Shown here: in pieces, positions 33,425 to 41,769 of the stretch
How positions within the stretch are numbered: the stretch's first letter is position 1
Layout: each line of letters starts with the position of its first letter
NCBI RefSeq assembly: GCF_900169165.1
Contig: NZ_FXYY01000006.1
Span: forward strand, 62,001 to 126,000
Source: Brevibacterium linens ATCC 9172
GTDB taxonomy: Bacteria; Actinomycetota; Actinomycetes; Actinomycetales; Brevibacteriaceae
Direction of reading: 5' to 3'
DNA: 64,000 nucleotides
Position numbers and translations under genes: made by a program
Notes under the pieces: model-generated
Databases searched by the model: none
Told to the model about the DNA's origin: nothing
Seen by the model: only the letters and a program-made list of their open reading frames with translations

Positions 33425-34498
33425 TTGAACGAGGAATTGTCCCTCGCGGGGCTGCAGCTCGACGGACGCGAGATCGACCTAGGACGTCTGCGAGCAGGGA
33501 CAATGCTCGGACTGATGGGCAGCCCGGACAGCACCACCTCGGTGGTGCTGTCCGCGGCCGCCCTGCCCCACGTCGCACCACCACCACGCTTCCCGACCGG
33601 ACGCCGGTCGGGTCGCTTGCGTGTGCGCAGCTGGATGAAGAGCTATCTTCGCGACGCCGATGCCGGATCTGGGGAGGCGGCATCGGCAGCGGATCCATCA
33701 GCTGCACTGACGGCATTCGGGCTGCGCCCCGATGTTCTGCGCCGTCGCCTCGAGGATCTCGATGCGACCGATCGTGCCCGCCTCGCTCTGGCCGCGGCCT
33801 GGGCGAGCGGCGCGAGGTGGCTGACCCTCATCGACCCTTTCGGCATGGTCCCCGGCCATCTGCGCACCGGGCTGCGGAGTCGCTTCGCCGAACTCGTCGC
33901 CGGGGAGGGCCGCGGAGTCGTGTTCAGCTCGAATTCGCTGACCGACCACGCCATCGCCGAGGCGGGGGTGGCGAACATCGAGAAGGACCAGCTCGTCGCG
34001 CTCGGTTCCCTGGAGCAGATCGTCACCGAACCGCGCGGTTCGCTGCCGGCCGAGCTCAGCGGGGTCAACGTCTATTCCGGGCTGGCCCGGAAGGGCTGGC
34101 TGTCCATCGGCCATTCGGCCGTGCGCGCCCGCACCGAACTCGACGGGAAGGTGTTCGTGACTCTGGGGTGGCGCGCCGCCCTCCTGTCACTGGACGAACA
34201 CGACCCGGCGTTCACCTCGGCGACGGTGTTCGAAGCCATCGTCACCGGACTCCGTGATCGCGGTTCCTGCCTGCAGGCGAAGCTCTCACCGGTCGACACT
34301 GAGATGGGCCTCGCCCTCGACGTCGACCTCGCCGACCTCGCCGGCGTGCCGCGAAGCCGGACGCCGGCCATCGGATTCGGGGTTCTGCATCCGGGGCTCG
34401 GCGCGACGATCACCGAACTGCGCACCAACGTCAAGGTCGGCACGCATGTCTTCGTCGAGGTCGACACCTCCGCCCTGCACGCCTACCCGGTCGAGTGA
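33425..34498 (+). CDS. Degenerate ModC-like ABC ATPase (pseudo-ATPase) with TOBE/MOP domain
   Basis: A 357-residue protein laid out like a ModC/PotA-type ABC ATPase but without its catalytic residues. The P-loop position reads GSPDSTTS (no GKS/T). The signature region is DATDRARLALAAAWASGA (no LSGGQ). Walker B is LTLIDPF (no glutamate), and the switch region is FSSNSLTDHA (no TH). Yet KDQLVALGSLEQIVTEP matches the D-loop-distal block of real importers, and the C-terminus (FEAIVTGLRDRG ... THVFVEVDTSALHAYP) matches a MOP/TOBE fold. It likely binds a ligand or partner without hydrolysing ATP. The start is uncertain: TTG at 33425, no good ribosome site, 6 bases after the surface-protein stop. 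Confidence 0.6.
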   Translation: MNEELSLAGLQLDGREIDLGRLRAGTMLGLMGSPDSTTSVVLSAAALPHVAPPPRFPTGRRSGRLRVRSWMKSYLRDADAGSGEAASAADPSAALTAFGLRPDVLRRRLEDLDATDRARLALAAAWASGARWLTLIDPFGMVPGHLRTGLRSRFAELVAGEGRGVVFSSNSLTDHAIAEAGVANIEKDQLVALGSLEQIVTEPRGSLPAELSGVNVYSGLARKGWLSIGHSAVRARTELDGKVFVTLGWRAALLSLDEHDPAFTSATVFEAIVTGLRDRGSCLQAKLSPVDTEMGLALDVDLADLAGVPRSRTPAIGFGVLHPGLGATITELRTNVKVGTHVFVEVDTSALHAYPVE

Positions 34499-34509
34499 CG
34501 CGCGGCAGA

Positions 34510-34515
34510 TAGACT
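34510..34515 (+). promoter_or_regulatory. -10 box TAGACT upstream of the exported protein gene
   Basis: TAGACT lies 49 bases before the ATG at 34564, so the exported protein may have its own promoter with a short leader that includes CAGGAGCGCC (ribosome site). Confidence 0.4.
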
Positions 34516-34563
34516 GAGGACTGCCCAGTCCCCCCTTCAGTCCCCAACCGAATCAGGAGCGCC

Positions 34564-35523
34564 ATGCGAACCTCGCGCAGACTTCTGATCTCAGCACTGA
34601 CGGTCATCGTCCTCACGGTTGCAGCGGTCCCCCTCCTCAACCTCACCGTCTACACGCCCGCCCGGGCCGCCGAGGCCTATATCTCGGCGGTCGAACACGG
34701 CGATGCGCAGGGTGCCTTCTCCTACCTGTCCGCCCCGACACCGTCGTCGACCTTGGCGCTCAGCGACGACGTCCTCTCGGCGGCTCCCGATCTGCCGCGC
34801 GATCCCGAAGCCGAGACCCTCTCCATCGACGGCGACCATGCGAAGGTCCGACTCAGCTTCAGCCTCTCCTCGCAGGAGCAGACCGTCGATCTCGATATGG
34901 TCCGCCTGCCCGCCAGCGCGGGACTCTTCAACCGATGGGCCATCGAGCAGGAAAACTGGCCGACGCTGACCCTCGACGTCTCCGGATCGTCGACGGCGAC
35001 GGTCAACGGCTACGGAGTCAGCACCGGAAGTGTGCCGGTGCTGTTCCCGGCGAGCTACCTCGTCGGGTTCGATGCGACGTATCTGAAGTCCAGATCCCAA
35101 CGCACCGAGGTGACCGCCCCCGGCGACTCCCCCACCGTGAAGCTCTCGCCACAGCCGACGGCCAAGCTCGAGCAGACCGTGGAAGAGCAGGTCACCGACC
35201 ATCTGCAGGACTGCATGAAGTCGAAGACCCTCATGCCGGCCGGCTGCGTCTTCGGCTACGACACGGACAACGAGATCATCGGTGATGTCTCGTGGTCGCT
35301 CGAGCGCAGTCCGCAGATCGGACTGACCTCGTCCGGCAATGATCTCGAGCTCACCCCTTCGACGGTCGAGGTGCGGGTCAAGGGACGCTACCGAGACATC
35401 GTCACCGCTGCCGAACACGACTTCGACGAGAAGCTCTCCTTCGTCCTGGGCGGCTCAGTGGTCGTCAGGTCCTCACAGGTGAGCTTCGAGCCGCGTCGCC
35501 TCGGCGATGTCACCATCGCCTGA
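34564..35523 (+). CDS. Exported/membrane-anchored protein with NTF2-like N-terminal region
   Basis: A 319-residue protein with one N-terminal span or uncleaved signal (LLISALTVIVLTVAAVPLL, about 7-25). The following segment AAEAYISAVEHGDAQGAFSYL is the typical first helix of NTF2-like (DUF4878-type) extracellular domains. The rest is beta-rich with two cysteines close together (DCMKSKTLMPAGCVFGY, about 217-231) that could form a disulphide. The second half (GDVSWSLERSPQIGL...) looks like a second copy of the same fold. Function unknown. It follows the surface-protein and pseudo-ATPase genes on the same strand and may act with them at the envelope. Confidence 0.65.
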   Translation: MRTSRRLLISALTVIVLTVAAVPLLNLTVYTPARAAEAYISAVEHGDAQGAFSYLSAPTPSSTLALSDDVLSAAPDLPRDPEAETLSIDGDHAKVRLSFSLSSQEQTVDLDMVRLPASAGLFNRWAIEQENWPTLTLDVSGSSTATVNGYGVSTGSVPVLFPASYLVGFDATYLKSRSQRTEVTAPGDSPTVKLSPQPTAKLEQTVEEQVTDHLQDCMKSKTLMPAGCVFGYDTDNEIIGDVSWSLERSPQIGLTSSGNDLELTPSTVEVRVKGRYRDIVTAAEHDFDEKLSFVLGGSVVVRSSQVSFEPRRLGDVTIA

Positions 35524-35557
35524 GGGCGCTCCCCCAGGGGTTCGCCCTGCCACAGCG

Positions 35558-35617
35558 ATTGTTGGGTCGATCCACGGCGATTTCGGTGCCCTGAACGCCG
35601 TGGATCGACCCAACGAT
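35558..35617. terminator. Long hairpin between convergent genes
   Basis: Arms at 35558-35579 and 35596-35617 pair over 22 bases with one G-T wobble; the loop is 16 bases. No T-run follows on either side. It lies 34 bases after one stop and 72 before the opposing stop, so it can end transcription from both sides. Confidence 0.75.
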
Positions 35618-35689
35618 CTCCGTGCAGGGGCGTTTCAGCGATGACCGTCCGCCTGATCGGCTGCGGCCCTCACTCCGGTGGCCGAGCGC

Positions 35690-37624
35690 TCAGGCGCCGC
35701 GGAGGTCGAGGGTGAGTTCGTTCGGCGCCGAGTCCGCGAGCTCGACGGGGATTCCCCAGTCCTGCTGGTAGAGGTGGCAGGCCGCGTGCAGCGGAATCTC
35801 TCCCCCGGGCTCGCCATCGCAGGCGGCGGCCCGGGCAGTCACGTGCAGCACTCCCTCGGTGAACTCGGGATCGATGACGATATCGCGGCGGAGCCCTTCG
35901 GCTCCTCCGGCACCGGAGACGATGAGTTCCGGCGGAGTCGCAGACACCTGCAGGAACGTGGGATCGCCCCAGCGGTCGTCGAGCTTCTGACCGGCCGGGA
36001 CGGTGAAGCTCACGGTCAGCGACACCGGGCCGGAGGCGATCTCGGTCGACGGGCGCTTCGTCGTCAGCGCGCCCTCGTCGACCTTCTGAGCGTCCTTGGG
36101 CAGCTTCACCCGAGTGAGTGCGTGCGCCGCGGATTCGACGACGATGAGTTCGGCCTCATCGGAGGTGCCCGCATTGTCGATGAGGACGATGTCCGAGGGT
36201 TCGCGCAGTCCGCGCGCCAGAGTCGTGACTTCCTCGGTCTTCGGGTCGAAGCGGCGGATCGCACCGTTGTAGGTGTCGGCGATCGCGACCGACCCGTCGG
36301 GCAGACTGCGCACGCCCAGCGGGTGCTGCAGGCGCGCCTCGGCGGCCGGTCCGTCACGGAAGCCGAAGTCGAAGAGACCGACGCCCACCAGTGAGGACAC
36401 CTCACCGGTTGCCGGGTCGAGACGGCGGATCGCCGAGGTCTCGGAGTCGGCGACGTACACCTCGCCCTCGGGACCGAGGTCGAGACCGGAGGACTGGGCG
36501 AACCATGCGGACCCCCCGTCGCCGTCGACCAGACCTTCGTTCATCGTGCCGGAGAGGATGCGGATCGTGCCGGCCTTCGGGTCGAAAGACCAGAGGGTGT
36601 GGTTGCCTGCCATCGCCACGACCACCTCGGCGGTGGAGGGGACGAAGAGGACATCCCATGGCGATGACAGCTTCACATCAAGGGCGGGTCCGTCGTATCG
36701 TCCCAGCCCACCGGGCTTGCCGCGGACATTGTCGATGGCGCCGACCATGTGCTGCTCACCGGTGCCGGCGATAGTCGTGACCGTCTCGTCCGTCAGGTCG
36801 ATTCCGCGCAGGGTGTGATTGACGGTGTCGGCGACGACGAGCTCGTAGCCGACTTCGGCCGCCAGGTCGGCAGGCAGCACGGTGATGCCGCCGGGTTCGC
36901 TGAAGCTCGCCGAGGCGAAATCGCCGTCGACGCCGCCGCGTTCACCGGTGCCGATGCGGCGGATGATCGTGGCCGCATCGTCGTCGTATTCGACGAGGCT
37001 GTGGTGCCCGGAATCAGCGACGAGGAGGTGGCCCGAGGGCAGGCGAGTGGCCTTGCCCGGGTAGAACAGATCCGTCTCCGGGGCCGGTGGCGGAACGTAG
37101 GGACCGTCACCCGAATGGAGGGTGCCCTTCGCCGAGTGCTCGTCGATGAGGCCCTCGATGATCTCGGTGAGACCGGCGGCATGGCCCTCACCGGACATGG
37201 TCGCCACGAGGTAGCCCTCGGGGTCGATGACGGCCAAGGTCGGCCAGGCGCGGGCGGTGTACGCCTGCCAGGTGACGAGGTCGGGATCGTCGAGGACGAG
37301 GTGTTCGACCTGGTAGCGCTCCACGGCCCGATCGACGGCTTCGACGGTGCGTTCGAACTCGAACTTCGGCGAGTGCACGCCGATGATGACGAGCTCCCCC
37401 GCGTACTTCTCCTCCAACGGGCGCAGTTCGTCGAGGACGTGGAGGCAGTTGATGCAGCAGAACGTCCAGAAGTCGAGGAGGACGACCTTTCCGCGCAGAT
37501 CGGCCAGGGTCAGATCCTTGCCGCCGGAGTTCATCCACCGGCGACCGACGAGTTCGGGCGCACGGACCTTGACGTCCCGTGCCGAGGAGGTGGCTGCCGC
37601 GGAGATATCTGGACTGCTGTTCAT
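35690..37624 (-). CDS. Thioredoxin-like / NHL-repeat protein (NHLRC2-type)
   Basis: A 644-residue soluble protein. The N-terminal thioredoxin-like domain (about 20-165) has the redox motif in FWTFCCINCLHVLDEL (CCINC near residue 55) and the cis-proline block in AWPTLAVID. Six or so NHL repeats (about 190-530; e.g. GHLLVADSGHHSLVEYD, GEVYVADSETSAIRRLD) form a beta-propeller. A C-terminal beta domain follows. The order matches the NHLRC2 family found from bacteria to mammals. The substrate is unknown; thiol-disulphide exchange is inferred from the CxxC. No signal peptide. ATG at 37624. Confidence 0.85.
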   Translation of the reverse strand: MNSSPDISAAATSSARDVKVRAPELVGRRWMNSGGKDLTLADLRGKVVLLDFWTFCCINCLHVLDELRPLEEKYAGELVIIGVHSPKFEFERTVEAVDRAVERYQVEHLVLDDPDLVTWQAYTARAWPTLAVIDPEGYLVATMSGEGHAAGLTEIIEGLIDEHSAKGTLHSGDGPYVPPPAPETDLFYPGKATRLPSGHLLVADSGHHSLVEYDDDAATIIRRIGTGERGGVDGDFASASFSEPGGITVLPADLAAEVGYELVVADTVNHTLRGIDLTDETVTTIAGTGEQHMVGAIDNVRGKPGGLGRYDGPALDVKLSSPWDVLFVPSTAEVVVAMAGNHTLWSFDPKAGTIRILSGTMNEGLVDGDGGSAWFAQSSGLDLGPEGEVYVADSETSAIRRLDPATGEVSSLVGVGLFDFGFRDGPAAEARLQHPLGVRSLPDGSVAIADTYNGAIRRFDPKTEEVTTLARGLREPSDIVLIDNAGTSDEAELIVVESAAHALTRVKLPKDAQKVDEGALTTKRPSTEIASGPVSLTVSFTVPAGQKLDDRWGDPTFLQVSATPPELIVSGAGGAEGLRRDIVIDPEFTEGVLHVTARAAACDGEPGGEIPLHAACHLYQQDWGIPVELADSAPNELTLDLRGA

Positions 37625-37744
37625 GGTTCTATGATCGCAGATCCTCCACCGAGGCGGCCTTCCCAACGTCATCAAGTGACGGTTCTCTCCCCCGCCCGGG
37701 AATGCGGCGGATGCCGAGTCGGCCCGTGCGGGTGTGGAGGACCG

Positions 37745-37797
37745 GTCAGGAGTAGTCGCGGGCGCGGACGAGCGGTCAGGAGTAGTCGCGGGCGCCG
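37745..37797. repeat. Short duplication of the yggS 3' end
   Basis: GGTCAGGAGTAGTCGCGGGC occurs twice, 30 bases apart, once covering the last codons and stop of yggS and once just beyond it. It is a small tandem duplication without coding effect. Confidence 0.7.
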
Positions 37798-38516
37798 AAG
37801 ATGCTCGATCCGACGCGGACGATCGTCGCTCCTTCGGCGATGGCGAGTTCGAAGTCGCCGCTCATGCCCATCGACAGCTCGTCCGCCTCGGCGGGCATGA
37901 CCCCTGATCCGCGCAGCGTCTCGCTGAGCTCGCGCAGGTCGGAGTAGCTGGGGCGGATCTCTTCGGGGCTGCTGCCGGGCAGTCCGATCGTCATGAGTCC
38001 GCGCAGCCGCATCCGGCCGAGTGCCCGGGTCGCGGTGATGAGCTCCTCGGCGTCTTCGGGTGCGACACCGAACTTCGAGTCCTCGCGGGAGGTGTTGACC
38101 TGGATGAAGTAGTCGACGGTCTCATCGAGGACGTCGAGGCGGTTGTTGATCTTCTCGGCCAGCGAGAGGTTGTCGACGGACTGGATGCACTGAGCATGCC
38201 GCAGGGTGTGATTGACCTTGTTGCGCTGCAGCGGTCCGATGAGGTGGGTCTCGGGATCGAGGTCGGCGAGCGCCTCGGCCTTGCCGGTGATCTCCTGCAC
38301 CTTGTTCTCGCCGATGAGCGTGAACCCGTGTTCGAGGGCGACGCGGATCTTCTCCGCCGGCTGCGTCTTAGTCGCCAGCAGCACGCGCACATCGTCCCCG
38401 CTGCGACCGCTCGCCTCGGCGGCGGCCCGGGCCCGATCAGCGACCTCGTCGAGGTTGCCGGTGATGGCGGCGATGTCGTCGGCGGACAGCGGAGAGACAG
38501 AATCAGGCGTACTCAT
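37776..38516 (-). CDS. yggS: YggS/PLPBP-family PLP-homeostasis protein
   Basis: A 246-residue single-domain PLP-binding barrel protein controlling the pool of free pyridoxal phosphate. The lysine that holds PLP is in VLLATKTQPAEKI near residue 50. GENKVQEI, HLIGPLQRNKVN and the C-terminal SMGMSGDFELAIAEGATIVRVGSSIFG are family hallmarks. The ATG at 38516 is chosen by homology. In many Gram-positives the gene sits beside sepF/ftsZ, but here it is isolated. Confidence 0.9.
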   Translation of the reverse strand: MSTPDSVSPLSADDIAAITGNLDEVADRARAAAEASGRSGDDVRVLLATKTQPAEKIRVALEHGFTLIGENKVQEITGKAEALADLDPETHLIGPLQRNKVNHTLRHAQCIQSVDNLSLAEKINNRLDVLDETVDYFIQVNTSREDSKFGVAPEDAEELITATRALGRMRLRGLMTIGLPGSSPEEIRPSYSDLRELSETLRGSGVMPAEADELSMGMSGDFELAIAEGATIVRVGSSIFGARDYS

Positions 38517-38620
38517 GACTCCAGTCTTGCATGAGCCGCACGAAGTTTCAGGTCGCCGAGGATGCCCGGACGGCCGAGTCCCGCACCAGGTGTCGCGACG
38601 GGAACGGGCCCGCATCCGGG

Positions 38621-38763
38621 CCGGTCCACCTAGCCGGTCCACCTAGCCGGTCCACCTAGCCGGTCCACCTAGCCGGTCCACCTAGCCGGTCCACCTAGCC
38701 GGTCCACCTAGCCGGTCCACCGGGCCGGTCCACCGGGCCGGTCCACCGGGCCGGTCCACCGGG
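38621..38763. repeat. 13-base minisatellite, 11 units
   Basis: Seven perfect units of CCGGTCCACCTAG (38621-38711) are followed by four perfect units of CCGGTCCACCGGG (38712-38763), then a partial CCGGT. The switch between unit types is abrupt, as expected from two rounds of slippage expansion. The period is not a multiple of three and there is no gene. Confidence 0.95.
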
Positions 38764-38771
38764 CCGGTATA

Positions 38772-38834
38772 CGAGTTGCGGACGATCCGTGTCGAATTCA
38801 CTGTGGTTCTTCGACACGGATCGTCCGCAACTCG
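38772..38834. terminator. Perfect 24-base-pair hairpin after the mmsB gene
   Basis: Arms at 38772-38795 and 38811-38834 are perfectly complementary around a 15-base loop. The hairpin starts 26 bases after the dehydrogenase stop (minus strand). No T-run. Probably a terminator that also shields yggS from read-through. Confidence 0.75.
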
Positions 38835-38860
38835 GTGCCGCCTCGGCACCGTTGCAGTGC

Positions 38861-39766
38861 CTACTTCGGCAGGCCCTCGGCGTTCGGGTCGATGTTCCTG
38901 ATCAGGGCGGACGTGTCGAGTCCGCCGAGGTCGTCGTCGATGAGCTTCTGCAGCTGTGCGTGGACGAGTGCGGCGGCCGGGAGGTCGACGCCCTGGGTCT
39001 CGGCGCCGGCGAGGGCCAGGCCGACGTCCTTGTGCATGAGCGCGGTGGCGAAGCCGGGCTGGAATTCGTTGTTCGCCGCGGCCGTCGTCGTCACCCCCGG
39101 CACCGGGTACCACGTACGCAGCGGCCAGGAGTCACCGGAGGACACCTTCGCAATATCGTGGAAGACCTTCGGATCGAGGCCGAAGCGATCGGCGAGCACG
39201 GCGCCTTCGACGACACCCTGGAGGCTGATCGAGAGCATCATGTTGTTCACGATCTTCGCGGCCTGACCTGCGGCGTCACCGCCGGCGTGGAAGATGTTGC
39301 CGGCCATCGCCTCGATGACGGGACGGGCCTCTGCGACGTCGGCGTCGGCACCGCCGAGCATGAACGTCAGGGTGCCGGCTTCGGCACCGGTGACTCCGCC
39401 GGAGACGGGTCCGTCGATGAGGCGGAAGCCTGCCTTCTTCGCCTCGGCGTGGAGGAGACGAGCCGAATCGAAGTCGATCGTCGAGGAATCGACGAGGAGG
39501 GTCCTCTGGTCCGCGTTGGCCAGGACGCCGTCGGGCTCGAGGTAGGCGGTGCGGGCGTGCTCACCCTTGGGCAGCATCGTGAAGACGATATCGGCACCGG
39601 CGACCGCCTCGGCGATGGAGTTCACGGGGTTCACCCCGTTCTTCGCGGCTGCGTCCACGGCTTCGGGGACGAGATCGAAACCATTGACGGTGTGACCGGC
39701 CCTGACCAGGTTCGCAGTCATCGGGCGGCCCATATTCCCCAGGCCAACCCATCCAATCGTCGACAT
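38861..39766 (-). CDS. mmsB: 3-hydroxyisobutyrate dehydrogenase
   Basis: A 301-residue NAD-dependent beta-hydroxyacid dehydrogenase of valine catabolism, making methylmalonate semialdehyde. Rossmann motif GWVGLGNMGRPM at the start, substrate loop DGPVSGGVTGA near residue 118, and catalytic lysine in GQAAKIVNNMM near 170. Related tartronate-semialdehyde reductases share these motifs, so the substrate is probable rather than certain. Together with the bkd genes at 48.7-52.2 kb it suggests active branched-chain amino acid breakdown. Divergent from the LysR gene. Confidence 0.85.
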   Translation of the reverse strand: MSTIGWVGLGNMGRPMTANLVRAGHTVNGFDLVPEAVDAAAKNGVNPVNSIAEAVAGADIVFTMLPKGEHARTAYLEPDGVLANADQRTLLVDSSTIDFDSARLLHAEAKKAGFRLIDGPVSGGVTGAEAGTLTFMLGGADADVAEARPVIEAMAGNIFHAGGDAAGQAAKIVNNMMLSISLQGVVEGAVLADRFGLDPKVFHDIAKVSSGDSWPLRTWYPVPGVTTTAAANNEFQPGFATALMHKDVGLALAGAETQGVDLPAAALVHAQLQKLIDDDLGGLDTSALIRNIDPNAEGLPK

Positions 39767-39891
39767 AATATGCCTCCTCGCATCATGTTCAGCAACTCTT
39801 AGGTGTTCCCTCTCACAGTACGCCAGTCGGTGGACGGAAGGTCGGCGTGCCGCCTCACCTATTCCGCACCGGTTGTGTGCGCGGACGCAGA

Positions 39892-39897
39892 TAGAAT
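39892..39897 (+). promoter_or_regulatory. -10 box TAGAAT of the LysR gene
   Basis: TAGAAT ends 9 bases before the ATG at 39907 and no ribosome site lies between, so the transcript is leaderless or nearly so. Confidence 0.5.
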
Positions 39898-39906
39898 GGG
39901 GCCACT

Positions 39907-40782
39907 ATGGCTTCCTATGCACCTGGCAGTTCGAGTCTGCAGATCGCCCCCGAGGATCTGCTGACTCTGCTCGCCGTCGCCCGGCTGGGGAAGTTCACGG
40001 CCGCCGCGCACAGCCTCGGGCTCAACCACACGACCGTGTCCAGGCGCATCGCCGCGCTCGAGAAGGCGTATGGCGATCGCGTGCTCGTCGCTTCCCCCGA
40101 CGGGTGGGAGCTCAGCGCCGCCGGGCGCCAGCTGCTGCCGATCGCCGAGGACATCGAGGCCGCGCTGGGCCGCATCGATGCGCATTCGAACTCGGCTCTG
40201 TCCGGGACGATCCGGCTGGCCTGTCCGCAGGCCTTCGCCCTTGAGTATGCCGTTCCGGCGCTCACCACGCTGCAGGCGCAGCATCCGGGACTGCAGATCG
40301 AACTGATCACCGCCACACAGCGGGCCAGGCAGTACCGGTCGGGTGTCGATATCGAGATCGTCGTCGGTCGTCCTGATGCCCCACGGTCGATTGCCAAGCA
40401 CATCCGCGACTACCGGCTCCAGCTCTATGCCTCGCAGGACTACATCTCCTCGCATCCGATGCCGCAGACGCTGGATGATCTGGCCGACCACCGGATGGTC
40501 TACTACATCGAGAATTCGCTGCGGGTCGATGATCTCGACGAGGCGGCCGATGCCCTTCCCCGGGGGACAGGCTTCTTCCGGTCCACCTCGGTGCATGCGC
40601 ATGTGCTCGCGACCTCGCACGGGGCCGGGATCGGCATCCTGCCGGACTTCCTCGCCCATGGCAATTCGCGCCTCGTGCAGGTGCTGCCGGAGCTGTTCTC
40701 CAAGCGGGTGTCCTATTGGGCTTCGGTCCGCCACGAGTCCCTGCGCAACGCCGGAGTCCGCAAAGTCCTAGAATCCCTCTAA
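39907..40782 (+). CDS. LysR-family transcriptional regulator
   Basis: A 291-residue regulator. The N-terminal winged helix (about 15-75) has DLLTLLAVARLGKFTAAAHSLGLNHTTVSRRIAALEKAYG. The effector-binding domain follows (SGTIRLACPQAFALEYAVPAL, about 95-290). It is transcribed away from mmsB, the classical arrangement for a LysR protein controlling its divergent neighbour, so mmsB is the first candidate target. It faces the 3-hydroxybutyrate dehydrogenase gene at its other end, with a long hairpin between. Confidence 0.88.
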   Translation: MASYAPGSSSLQIAPEDLLTLLAVARLGKFTAAAHSLGLNHTTVSRRIAALEKAYGDRVLVASPDGWELSAAGRQLLPIAEDIEAALGRIDAHSNSALSGTIRLACPQAFALEYAVPALTTLQAQHPGLQIELITATQRARQYRSGVDIEIVVGRPDAPRSIAKHIRDYRLQLYASQDYISSHPMPQTLDDLADHRMVYYIENSLRVDDLDEAADALPRGTGFFRSTSVHAHVLATSHGAGIGILPDFLAHGNSRLVQVLPELFSKRVSYWASVRHESLRNAGVRKVLESL

Positions 40783-40785
40783 TTG

Positions 40786-40841
40786 CTACCCGTCGGCGGC
40801 CCAGCAACCTGGCGCGAGGTTGCTGGGCCGCCGTCGGGTAG
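40786..40841. terminator. Long hairpin between convergent lysR and bdh genes
   Basis: Arms at 40786-40810 and 40817-40841 pair over 25 bases with a single T-T mismatch around a 6-base loop. It starts 4 bases after the LysR stop and ends 30 bases before the opposing stop. Likely a bidirectional terminator. Confidence 0.85.
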
Positions 40842-40871
40842 TCCGAGGAGGGGAGGGTGTGCCGGAGCGAG

Positions 40872-41618
40872 TCAGGCGGCGACCCAACCGCCGTCGATGC
40901 TGTGAGCACTGCCGTTGATGACCGCGGCATGCTCCCCCGCCAGGAAGAGCGCAATGGCCGCGACGTCCTCGGGTTCGGCGAGCTTGGGCACCGCGGAATG
41001 GCCGAGGAAGACCTGTTCGAGGACCTCGTCCTCGCTGATGCCGTGCGTCTTCGCCTGGTCGGCGATCTGTCCCTTGACCAGGGGCGTGAGCACATAGCCG
41101 GGGTTGATCGCATTGCACGTCACTCCGTGCGGTCCGGCCTCGAGTGCGGTCGTCTTCGTCAGCCCCATGAGTCCGTGCTTGGCCGCGACATAGGCGGACT
41201 TGTTCGCCGAGGCGCGCAGCCCGTGGACGGACGAGAGGTTGATGATGCGTCCCCAGCCGCGTTCGCACATCTTCGGCAGCACTGCCTTCGTGAGCACGAA
41301 CGGTGCTTCGAGCATGAGCGTGTTGATCAGCCGCCAGTCCTCGAGCGGGAATTCCGTGATCGGGTGGATCCGCTGGATGCCGGCGTTGTTGACGAGGATG
41401 TCGACGTCGAGGTCGGTGCCGTCCAGCGCCGAGGTGTCCGCCAGGTTGACTGCCCACGCTTCGCCGCCGATGTCGTCGGCGACAGCCTGGGCCGCGTCAG
41501 CGTCGACGTCGGCGACGATGACGGAGGCGCCAGCCTGCGCGAAGGACTGAACGATCGCCTTGCCGAGCCCGGATGCTCCGCCGGTGACGAGGGCGCGTTT
41601 GCTGGTGAGGTCTCCCAT
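40872..41618 (-). CDS. 3-hydroxybutyrate dehydrogenase (short-chain dehydrogenase)
   Basis: A 248-residue NAD-dependent SDR enzyme oxidising 3-hydroxybutyrate to acetoacetate. Visible: TGGASGLGKAI at 13-23, NNAGIQRIHPI near 80, SSVHGLRASANKSAYVAAKHGLMGLTK with the catalytic Tyr and Lys near 145-150, CNAINPGYVLTPLV near 175 and the SIDGGW terminus. The GIQ and HGLxAS blocks are typical of BdhA rather than of general acyl-carrier reductases. AAGGGG precedes the ATG at 41618. A transporter gene lies 151 bases upstream on the same strand, suggesting an uptake-and-oxidation unit. Confidence 0.85.
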   Translation of the reverse strand: MGDLTSKRALVTGGASGLGKAIVQSFAQAGASVIVADVDADAAQAVADDIGGEAWAVNLADTSALDGTDLDVDILVNNAGIQRIHPITEFPLEDWRLINTLMLEAPFVLTKAVLPKMCERGWGRIINLSSVHGLRASANKSAYVAAKHGLMGLTKTTALEAGPHGVTCNAINPGYVLTPLVKGQIADQAKTHGISEDEVLEQVFLGHSAVPKLAEPEDVAAIALFLAGEHAAVINGSAHSIDGGWVAA

Positions 41619-41769
41619 GAGATGCCCCTTTCGTGGTTCGGGTCTGTGGTCCGTGTCCATCTTCCGCCGTGGGGAGGGTGAAGATTCATCGAGGTGCGCC
41701 GAGCGGCAGGCGAAGAGGCGGTGCCGGTCTTCACCGACACCGCCCCCGTCAGACCTCGAGCGACTGACG

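Larger units (their letters stand above)
38517..38860. other. 344-base gap holding a minisatellite and a long hairpin
   Basis: After about 100 bases upstream of yggS without clear signals, the gap is filled by an 11-unit 13-base tandem array (38621-38763) and then by a 24-base-pair hairpin (38772-38834) that follows the 3-hydroxyisobutyrate dehydrogenase stop. No gene is supported. Confidence 0.8.

Noticed and set aside
38621..38763. Possible CRISPR array
   Set aside because: The 13-base units are directly joined with no spacers; it is a minisatellite, and no cas gene is present.
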